Shown: positions 47,870-54,366 of the stretch, in pieces
How positions within the stretch are numbered: the stretch's first letter is position 1
How the letters are laid out: each line of letters begins with the position of its first letter
Assembly (NCBI GenBank): GCA_026389335.1
Contig: JAPLIB010000038.1
Coordinates: 1 to 54,366, forward strand
Reading direction: 5' to 3'
Length of the DNA stretch: 54,366 nt
Origin: Cyanobacteriota bacterium
Lineage (GTDB): Bacteria > Cyanobacteriota > Cyanobacteriia > PCC-6307 > Cyanobiaceae
Program-made: the position numbers and the translations under genes
Notes under the pieces: model-generated
Seen by the model: the letters and a program-made list of their open reading frames with translations, nothing else
Databases searched by the model: none
Told to the model about the DNA's origin: nothing

Positions 47870-49720
47870 TCAGGTTATCACCAAGGAACTGAGTTCAAGC
47901 CCATGGGGATTGAATCCCGTGATCTCGATCACGGCGTCTTGGGCTGAGTTGAAGCCAGCCATCGTGTCGTTGACCCCCAGGAACATGCGGTTGCCGAAGC
48001 TGAAGCAAACCGCTCCCGCGGCCACGAAGCGGGAGCTGCTCAGCAGGGTTGTGATGGAGCTGGTGGTGAGCGAGGCTCCCACCGAGCCCAGCATCGTCAC
48101 GGCACGAGGGCTGCTGCCGGGGACGTCGATCTGGTCATCGAACAGATCGAAATCGGTGATGCTCTCAAATCTGGGAGCCTTGCTGGTGCCGCCGATCAAG
48201 CTGTCCAGGAGGATGCTGTAGGCAAACGTGTCCGCTCCATCGCCGCCGGTCACGCTATCGATACCGCCGCCACCTTCCAGGTGATTTCTTCCCTCGTTGC
48301 CGCTCAAGGTCTGGGCCAGAGCATTGCCTTTGGCCTTGAGATTGTCGCGGCCACCCAGCACAATCTTCTCGATGCTGTTGCCGTTGCTGAGGGAGACATC
48401 GCGTCGGGACACGATTGTATCCAGGCTGGTGCTGGATCCGGCCGGATCGGCGATTCCCGCTTCCACAAAGCTGACCTTTTGGGCGCCGCCGCCGGTGGTG
48501 AAGCCTTCGATCATGGCGATGGCGCCCTGCTTGTTGCGAACCGTGGCTACGCCCTCATGGAGTCGCGTGCCGCTGGTGCTGCCGCTGTCGCTGTAGCGAT
48601 TGGTCTGGAAGCTGTTGAAAATCCCTTCCGTCACGCCGCTGTTCGGGCTCAGATAGGAGCTCAGGTTGGCGTAGAGGGCTGTGATTGCACCATGGGCATC
48701 GGCTGCTGAGGTGCCGCTGGGGAAGCCTTTGACGACAAACGAAACGGCTGCGGTGCCAGCTACGCGGTTGTCGCCGGCAGCGCCGATCAGGAGGCTCGTG
48801 TCGGCCACCACAAAGGCGAGGGAGGCGCCTGGCGCCACGGTGGTGTTGAGCTTCGGTACCGGATCAGCGTTCTTGTTGTTGCTGTTGAGGTCATAGGCCT
48901 TCAGCGCCGCAGCAGCCGGATCCAGGGCCACCAGGCGCAGGTTGGTGGTGGATCCAAGGGCGAGTGCCGTCTGGGCGCAGACATAGGCGCCAAGGCTGTG
49001 GCCCACCAAGGTCAGAGGCTGGCTTTGGCTGGCCAGGGTTTGCAGTTGTTGCTTGGCCCAGCTCGCCACGGAGGTGACCCGACCGGCAGCGCCGGTGGGA
49101 GCCAAATCCGCAGGTCTGTAGTCAATCGAGGCCGGGCCCCAGTCAATCAACAGCACCTGCACCTTGCCTGCATTGGCGATGGCGCTGGCCATGACCGTGA
49201 AGGCGGCGCCGAAGCCGGTCGGATCGCTGGGTGGCGTGGTGCTGTCGCTGCCCTGCCAGCCATGGGTCAGCACCACGGTTTCCAGCGCTGGCAGGTCGGC
49301 TGTGCGGTTCACGCCTGTGCCGGTGGGGTCGTAGATCCACAGGCGGCACAGCGGGGTGCTGCTGCTGCCGGGGATGGGATCGAGCACCCTCCAGGGACTG
49401 CCAGGGGCCGGTGCCAGGGCGGCACGGTTCATCGCAGGCTCCAGCGGCACTGTCGCTTCCCCCTGAGCCGACGGCGGGGCCTGCCCGACCAGCCTGGGCA
49501 CCACGCTGTAGTCCTGGCGGTCGGGCGATTCGCCCCGGCGGCGCAGCTCAGGCGCCGTCGGGACAGCGGCGTTCCACCCCCCTGGCTGCAGCCAGGGAAG
49601 GCCTGTTACCAGGTCCAGTGCCACCAGGCCCGGCTCCAGCCCATCGGGCCGGCTGGCCACCAGGGAGTCCAACAGCACGGCCAGCGGATCGGATCCGTTT
49701 TGGTCAGCGATGGTTCTCAT
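47870..49720 (-). CDS. RTX-type secreted lipase/esterase
   Basis: A 616-residue protein. An alpha/beta hydrolase of the PF00151-like lipase type lies at about 130-330, with VVLTHGWQGSD, VLLIDWGPASIDY, nucleophile elbow LVGHSLGAYV (about 240) and the acidic residue in LVALDPAAAAL. The C-terminal 150 residues carry calcium-binding RTX-like repeats (LSGNEGRNHLEGGGGIDSVT, GGDGADTF) and the ITDFDLFDDQIDV motif. There is no N-terminal signal peptide, so type I secretion through the C-terminus is expected; no transporter is nearby. ATG at 49720 is preferred over 49837, which would leave little room for the divergent uvrA promoter. Confidence 0.82.
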   Translation of the reverse strand: MRTIADQNGSDPLAVLLDSLVASRPDGLEPGLVALDLVTGLPWLQPGGWNAAVPTAPELRRRGESPDRQDYSVVPRLVGQAPPSAQGEATVPLEPAMNRAALAPAPGSPWRVLDPIPGSSSTPLCRLWIYDPTGTGVNRTADLPALETVVLTHGWQGSDSTTPPSDPTGFGAAFTVMASAIANAGKVQVLLIDWGPASIDYRPADLAPTGAAGRVTSVASWAKQQLQTLASQSQPLTLVGHSLGAYVCAQTALALGSTTNLRLVALDPAAAALKAYDLNSNNKNADPVPKLNTTVAPGASLAFVVADTSLLIGAAGDNRVAGTAAVSFVVKGFPSGTSAADAHGAITALYANLSSYLSPNSGVTEGIFNSFQTNRYSDSGSTSGTRLHEGVATVRNKQGAIAMIEGFTTGGGAQKVSFVEAGIADPAGSSTSLDTIVSRRDVSLSNGNSIEKIVLGGRDNLKAKGNALAQTLSGNEGRNHLEGGGGIDSVTGGDGADTFAYSILLDSLIGGTSKAPRFESITDFDLFDDQIDVPGSSPRAVTMLGSVGASLTTSSITTLLSSSRFVAAGAVCFSFGNRMFLGVNDTMAGFNSAQDAVIEITGFNPHGLELSSLVIT

Positions 49721-49848
49721 GGTGGTGTCGGGGTGACCGGGAGCAGCTGAGCGGTCATGGTCTCCACTTTGCTGGTTCTGCTGTCGATTGGCCTGTCGAC
49801 TGCTGTCGGCCTGTCCCCCGTAAGATCCGATGTTCACGAAGATGCTGG

Positions 49849-52800
49849 ATGGCCCGCGCGAGCGCCGGTTCCGGGCCGAAGACCACGGCCGCCAAGCGGC
49901 CGGCCAGCAGCCGTGTCACCGTCAGCAGTGGCAAGAGCGAGCCTCCGGCCCTCACGCTCCATGACAAAGCTGCTGCCTTGGAGGGCAGTCGCAGCCTCAG
50001 TGGCGGCTCCCTCGAGGACGTGATCCGGGTGCGGGGTGCCCGCCAGCACAATCTCAAGAACGTTGATCTCACCATCCCGCGCAACCGCCTGGTGGTGTTC
50101 ACCGGCGTGAGCGGCAGCGGCAAGAGCTCCCTGGCCTTCGACACGATCTTCGCCGAGGGGCAGCGCCGCTACGTCGAGAGCCTGTCGGCCTACGCCCGCC
50201 AGTTCCTGGGCCAGGTGGACAAGCCCGATGTGGACGCGATCGAGGGGCTCTCACCGGCGATCTCGATCGATCAGAAATCCACAAGCCATAACCCCCGCTC
50301 CACGGTCGGCACGGTGACCGAGATCCAGGACTATCTGCGCCTGTTGTTCGGTCGCGCTGGTGAACCGCACTGTCCCCAGTGCGAGCGCTCGATCCGGCCC
50401 CAGACCATCGATGAGATGGTGGACCACATCCTCACCCTGCCGGAAGGCACCCGCTACCAGTTGCTGGCACCGGTGGTGCGGGGCAAGAAGGGCACCCACG
50501 TGAAGCTGCTCTCCGGGCTGGTGGCAGAGGGCTTTGCCCGGGTGCGCATCAACGGCGAGGTGCGCGAGCTCGCCGACAACATCGAGCTCGACAAAAACCA
50601 CGCCCATAACATCGAGGTGGTGGTGGATCGGCTGGTGGCGCGGGAAGGGGTGCAGGAGCGGCTCACCGATTCCCTGCGCACCGCCCTCAAGCGCGGTGAG
50701 GGCCTGGCGCTGGTGGAGGTGGTACCCAAGGCTGAGGAACCCCTGCCGGAGGGGGTGGAGCGGGAGCGGCTCTACTCGGAGAATTTCGCCTGTCCGGTGC
50801 ATGGCGCCGTGATGGAGGAGCTCTCGCCACGGCTGTTTTCTTTCAACAGCCCCTACGGAGCCTGCGCCGATTGCCACGGCATCGGCTTCCTGCGCAAGTT
50901 CACCACCGAACGGGTGGTGCCCGATCCCAGCCTGCCGGTCTATGCGGCGATTGCCCCCTGGAGCGATAAGGACAACTCCTATTACTTCTCCCTGCTTTAT
51001 TCCGTTGGCGAGGCCTTCGGCTTCGAGCTCAAGACCCCCTGGAACAAGCTCAGCGACGATCAGCATCAGGTGCTGTTGCACGGCAGCCAGGAACCGATTT
51101 CGATCCAGGCTGATAGCCGCTATCGCAAAGGCCAGACCCACGAGCGGCCCTTTGAGGGCATCCTGCCGATCCTGGAGCGTCAGCTGCGCGATGCCAGTGG
51201 CGAATCGATTCGCCAGAAGTTAGAGAAGTTTCTCGAACTGGTGCCCTGCGCCAGTTGCCGTGGCCTGCGGCTGCGGCCCGAAGCCCTGGCCGTGAAAGTG
51301 GGCCCCTATGCCATCCATGAGCTCACGGCGGTGAGTGTGGGCGAGAGCCTGCGCCGCATCGAGGCGCTGATGGGAGTGGGAGCCAGCGAACAGGCCGGTC
51401 CGCTGCTCAATCCGCGCCAGATCCAGATCGGTGATCTGGTGCTGCGGGAAATCCGCATGCGGCTGAAGTTCCTGCTCGATGTGGGCCTGGATTACCTCAG
51501 CCTGGATCGACCCGCGATGACGCTCAGTGGTGGCGAAGCCCAGCGCATCCGCCTGGCCACCCAGATCGGTGCTGGCCTCACTGGCGTCTTGTATGTGCTG
51601 GATGAACCCAGCATCGGCCTGCACCAGCGCGACAACGACCGGCTGCTGGCCACCCTGATCAAGCTGCGCGACCTGGGTAACACCCTGATCGTGGTTGAAC
51701 ACGACGAAGACACGATCCGCGCTGCCGACTACCTGGTGGACATCGGCCCTGGTGCCGGCGTGCATGGCGGCCACATCGTCGCCCAAGGCTCGTTCGAGGA
51801 TCTGCTGGCGGCAGAAGACTCGCTCACCGGTGCCTACCTCAGCGGTCGCCGTTCGATTCCCACCCCGGCCCAGCGCCGGGATGCCGGCAGCCGGCGCCTC
51901 ACCATGGTCAACTGCAGCCGCAACAATCTCGGCGGCGTTGATGTCGAGATCCCCCTGGGTCGGCTGGTCTGCGTAACCGGGGTGAGTGGCAGCGGCAAGA
52001 GCACGTTGGTGAATGAGTTGCTGCATCCGGCCCTGGAGCATCAACTGGGCCTAAAGGTGCCGTTCCCCGCTGGCCTCGGGGAACTGCGGGGTATCAAGGC
52101 GATCGACAAGGTGATCGTGATCGACCAGTCCCCGATTGGCCGTACCCCCCGCTCCAATCCCGCCACCTACACCGGTGCCTTCGATCCGATCCGTCAGGTG
52201 TTTGCCGCCACGGTGGAGGCCAAGGCCCGCGGTTATCAGGTGGGACAGTTCAGCTTCAACGTCAAAGGCGGGCGCTGTGAGGCCTGCAGTGGCCAGGGGG
52301 TGAATGTGATTGAGATGAACTTCCTGCCCGATGTCTATGTGCAGTGTGATGTCTGTAAAGGGGCGCGCTACAACCGCGAGACCCTGCAGGTGACCTACCG
52401 CGGCCATACGATCGCCGATGTGCTCGAGATGACGGTGGAACAGGCGGCTGAGGAGTTCAGTGCCATTCCCCAGGCGGCGGATCGGCTGCGCACCCTGGTG
52501 GATGTGGGTCTGGGCTACATCAAGCTGGGCCAGCCCGCTCCCACCCTCTCCGGCGGTGAAGCCCAGCGGGTGAAGCTGGCCACCGAGCTCTCCAAGCGGG
52601 CCACTGGTAAAACGCTGTATCTGATCGATGAGCCCACCACGGGCCTGAGCTTCTACGACGTCCATAAGTTGATGGATGTGATGCAGCGCCTGGTGGATAA
52701 GGGCAATTCGATCCTGGTGATTGAGCACAACCTTGATGTGATCCGCTGTGCCGACTGGATCGTGGATCTTGGCCCAGAAGGGGGCGACAAGGGCGGGGAG

Positions 52801-52911
52801 ATCGTGGCGTGTGGCACTCCAGAAGAGGTTGCTGTCCATCCCACCAGTCACACGGGCAGGTATCTCAAGCAGGTGCTGGAGAAGCATCCTCCTGAGCTGG
52901 TGGTGGTTTGA
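49849..52911 (+). CDS. uvrA: Excinuclease ABC subunit A
   Basis: A 1020-residue damage-recognition ATPase of nucleotide excision repair. It has two ABC modules: Walker [21 protein letters not shown] and [14 protein letters not shown], signatures [14 protein letters not shown] and [14 protein letters not shown]. Zinc sites are at CPVHG...CADC and CEAC...CDVC. A basic, Ser-rich 50-residue leader precedes the conserved [22 protein letters not shown] at 49849 is chosen; the longer open frame overlaps the lipase gene on the other strand. Confidence 0.96.
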   Translation: MARASAGSGPKTTAAKRPASSRVTVSSGKSEPPALTLHDKAAALEGSRSLSGGSLEDVIRVRGARQHNLKNVDLTIPRNRLVVFTGVSGSGKSSLAFDTIFAEGQRRYVESLSAYARQFLGQVDKPDVDAIEGLSPAISIDQKSTSHNPRSTVGTVTEIQDYLRLLFGRAGEPHCPQCERSIRPQTIDEMVDHILTLPEGTRYQLLAPVVRGKKGTHVKLLSGLVAEGFARVRINGEVRELADNIELDKNHAHNIEVVVDRLVAREGVQERLTDSLRTALKRGEGLALVEVVPKAEEPLPEGVERERLYSENFACPVHGAVMEELSPRLFSFNSPYGACADCHGIGFLRKFTTERVVPDPSLPVYAAIAPWSDKDNSYYFSLLYSVGEAFGFELKTPWNKLSDDQHQVLLHGSQEPISIQADSRYRKGQTHERPFEGILPILERQLRDASGESIRQKLEKFLELVPCASCRGLRLRPEALAVKVGPYAIHELTAVSVGESLRRIEALMGVGASEQAGPLLNPRQIQIGDLVLREIRMRLKFLLDVGLDYLSLDRPAMTLSGGEAQRIRLATQIGAGLTGVLYVLDEPSIGLHQRDNDRLLATLIKLRDLGNTLIVVEHDEDTIRAADYLVDIGPGAGVHGGHIVAQGSFEDLLAAEDSLTGAYLSGRRSIPTPAQRRDAGSRRLTMVNCSRNNLGGVDVEIPLGRLVCVTGVSGSGKSTLVNELLHPALEHQLGLKVPFPAGLGELRGIKAIDKVIVIDQSPIGRTPRSNPATYTGAFDPIRQVFAATVEAKARGYQVGQFSFNVKGGRCEACSGQGVNVIEMNFLPDVYVQCDVCKGARYNRETLQVTYRGHTIADVLEMTVEQAAEEFSAIPQAADRLRTLVDVGLGYIKLGQPAPTLSGGEAQRVKLATELSKRATGKTLYLIDEPTTGLSFYDVHKLMDVMQRLVDKGNSILVIEHNLDVIRCADWIVDLGPEGGDKGGEIVACGTPEEVAVHPTSHTGRYLKQVLEKHPPELVVV

Positions 52912-52990
52912 GAGTGGTGTGAGGGTGGTCTTGGAGGGGTAGGGGAAGGACTGGGAGTGGCTTGGGTGGTGGCTTGGTAGGAGGGGGCTC
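52912..52990 (+). repeat. G-rich strand downstream of uvrA
   Basis: The plus strand has repeated G runs with almost no C: gggg at 52936-52939 and 52942-52945, ggg at 52953-52955 and 52964-52966, then ggggg at 52983. Loops are short, so a G-quadruplex in DNA or in the uvrA 3-prime transcript is possible. A similar G-rich segment sharing gggagtggcttgg recurs at 53824-53836. Confidence 0.6.
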
Positions 52991-53084
52991 TCATCCTGAC
53001 TGCCAACTCCTGTCGCAACAGGCAGACACCGCTGCGCTGATGGGGCATAGTTGGGGGAACAAAACCATTTGACAAGAGGTCACC

Positions 53085-53390
53085 GTGCCCCGCTCCAACC
53101 GCCTCAAACTCTCATTAGCAGGCACTGCCGCGGTGGCACTGGCATCGCTGCCCCTTGGAATCACCCCTGCAAGTGCTGCCAAGGTCTCCGAAGGAACCAC
53201 CTCAAGCATCGGGGTGGTGGAAGATGCTTCTAACGCCCAGCAGTTCAACCTGAAGACTCAGGGTGCATCAACTGTCTTAGTGGCAAGAGGTGGACGGGAC
53301 GGCGTCGGGGCAGCCAGCGTCTCTCACAGTGGGCTGAAGCTGTTCAACCAGCTGATGGAGTTCTTCCAGAGTCTTATTCCCAGACTCTGA
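53085..53390 (+). CDS. Small secreted protein, possibly a truncated relative of the barrel protein downstream
   Basis: A 101-residue protein starts with GTG at 53085 behind a GAGGT ribosome site. The signal peptide is RLKLSLAGTAAVALASLPLG to ASA near residue 31. The mature 70 residues are polar with a short amphipathic end (LKLFNQLMEFFQSLIPRL). The first 30 residues closely match those of the gene at 53942, also at DNA level (ggcactggcatc shared), while the rest does not, as if a signal sequence had been copied or a larger gene lost its body. Function unknown. Confidence 0.6.
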   Translation: MPRSNRLKLSLAGTAAVALASLPLGITPASAAKVSEGTTSSIGVVEDASNAQQFNLKTQGASTVLVARGGRDGVGAASVSHSGLKLFNQLMEFFQSLIPRL

Positions 53391-53941
53391 TAGACAGGAA
53401 TGATTATTAATCCTGGGAAGCCGAGTCAGTAGGAAACTGAGGTGAAGAATGGAGAGAAAGCCTAAACCCACCAAGCTCCTGCCAACACAGGGGTTTTTTA
53501 TTATCTCGCCATACTCAACCTAGCCTCAATAAGCCTCCAATACCTGGCACCATCACGACCCTCCTACACCAATCTTTAGCCGCTTTCCTCGCTAAAATAA
53601 ATCCCAAATAATTCCACCCACAGCAAAGCCAGGCATCCCTATTCTCTATCTCTACTGATAAATCTATCTCCCCAACGCTACTACCAAATACTTCGTTCTC
53701 TATCGCCATTTTTGATACCATTTGCTGTTTAACCAGCTGGCAGCAGATGATCTCGGTGGCGACAACCTCAGCGGGGCGGCAGGAGAAGGCGTGGGGGAGG
53801 TCCTGGGAGGGCGTAGTGGCTATGGGAGTGGCTTGGATGAGGTCGCTGATGCCATCCTGCTGCCAACCCAATAACTGACCTAAAAACCCAGATGCCGCAG
53901 CACTTTGCAGCAATATGGAGGCAATTATTTAAAGATTTTCT
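53391..53941. other. AT-rich region without a supportable gene
   Basis: After the terminator-like hairpin at 53476 the region is AT-rich up to about 53740 and then G-rich on the plus strand. A minus-strand frame from 53913 to 53515 (132 codons) opens with TTG and resembles no family. I do not call it. Confidence 0.5.
53476..53499 (+). terminator. Terminator after the small secreted protein gene
   Basis: ctcctg and cagggg pair as a six-base stem with one G-T wobble around the loop ccaaca, followed by six T. It lies about 85 bases past the stop codon of the gene ending at 53390. Confidence 0.55.
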
Positions 53942-54366
53942 TTGATACAGCGTCCCATCCGCCTCAGCCTGTCGATGGCAAGCACTGCTGCTCTGGCACT
54001 GGCATCACTGCCTCTTGCCATCAGACCTGCAGGGGCTCAGGATGCACCCGCCGCAGCAGCAGAGCCACACTCCAAGGCGCTGGCACCCCTAACCAGGCAG
54101 GTATTGGCGCCTTCATTCCACTCCACGTCGGCAGCAACAGCGTTGGCTTTGTAGATGTGCTGGTGAATGCCAACTTCAATGACTACGGCAACTACTCCAG
54201 CATCATCAATACCACCGTTGCTGGAACCACCTTCTCCACCTCAACCCGCCTGGGCTACCGCTGGCTGAACGGCAACCGCTCTTGGATGTATGGCATCAAT
54301 GCGGGCTATGACAGCCGACCGATGGCAACTGGTCCTACCGATAATGGTGTGCCTGTCACCAACTCC
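53942..54366 (+). pseudogene. Outer-membrane beta-barrel protein, frameshifted and cut by the window edge
   Basis: The frame from TTG at 53942 encodes a signal peptide (RLSLSMASTAALALASLPLA to AGAQ) and then runs out at 54154. From about 54060 another frame continues: GTPNQAGIGAFIPLHVGSNS, FVDVLVNANFNDYGNYSSI, STSTRLGYRWLNGNRSWMYG and INAGYDSRPM, open to the window end. Alternating hydrophobic strands with aromatic girdles are typical of outer-membrane barrels; the pattern recalls inverse-autotransporter domains. A one-base shift near gccgcagcagcagagcc joins the two parts. It may be a real mutation, phase variation or a sequencing error. Confidence 0.65.

Noticed and set aside
53515..53913. 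Minus-strand open frame of 132 codons
   Set aside because: It opens with TTG, lacks a ribosome site and shows no family resemblance; its first part is only the complement of the G-rich segment.
1..54366. CRISPR array, tRNA or rRNA genes
   Set aside because: No regular spacer-repeat array and no cloverleaf or rRNA sequence was recognised by reading both strands; a covariance search was not possible.

Overview
The window is a GC-rich stretch of cyanobacterial chromosome, most likely from a Synechococcus/Cyanobium-type picocyanobacterium. The evidence is the gene content (Calvin-cycle type Gap2, a DUF502 membrane protein, an HpsJ-like protein, a short Gly-rich RRM protein, DUF1400 and the PRC-barrel neighbour of dnaN), GCGATCGC (HIP1-type) palindromes such as those at 16214 and 20623, and gene order. 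From memory, the run dnaN - PRC - purL - purF - gyrA-like - TPR - queG - DUF502 - nusB - ftsY - PP2C - argH - RRM - dusA ... grpE - dnaJ - tusA - rsgA - ybaB - murB - murC - gap is the origin-proximal backbone of these genomes, here read from right to left.

Layout. 1-3600 is a degenerate accessory zone: a secreted PEP-CTERM-like protein without its anchor, a broken MNT nucleotidyltransferase, a VapBC toxin-antitoxin pair, decayed fragments of a second gap gene and of an aroE-like gene, an orphan ribbon-helix-helix protein and about 1 kb of non-coding DNA. 3604-4320 is a LuxR-type regulator without a phosphoacceptor. 4692-11933 is housekeeping: gap, then murC-murB-ybaB diverging from it, and the grpE-dnaJ-tusA-rsgA operon facing it. 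12338-16180 is a type IV pilus motor operon (pilB-pilT-pilC). 16198-22161 holds a flavoprotein, dusA, an RRM protein, argH and an RsbU-like phosphatase. 22420-23477 is a frameshifted AraC regulator beside an AT-rich gap. 24108-28261 is the ftsY, nusB, DUF502, HpsJ-like block; 28301-32768 is queG, a TPR protein and the gyrase/topo IV A subunit. 32819-38156 holds a glycosyltransferase, a 135-bp inverted-repeat element, purF and purL. 38215-40363 is PRC-barrel and dnaN. 40364-41511 is a 1.15-kb repeat-rich non-coding segment with TTTTCCNC boxes on both strands, the best candidate for the replication origin. To its right are thrC, DUF1400, a UbiB-family kinase, recN and uvrA.

Between recN and uvrA sits an AT-rich channel-like membrane protein and an RTX-type lipase, which look like acquired cargo. 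The right end (52912-54366) is again accessory: a G-rich strand, a small secreted protein, and the start of an outer-membrane barrel gene whose signal-peptide segment is a diverged copy of that small gene's and which is frameshifted just after it.

The genes together serve replication and repair (dnaN, gyrA-like, recN, uvrA), cell wall (murB, murC), protein folding and targeting (grpE, dnaJ, ftsY), purine, arginine and threonine synthesis, tRNA modification (dusA, queG) and twitching motility or DNA uptake. I did not find a clearly new multi-gene system. The least explained items are the channel-like protein with an altered filter, the origin-region repeats, the short inverted-repeat element and the two decayed ends. 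No tRNA, rRNA or CRISPR array was recognised.
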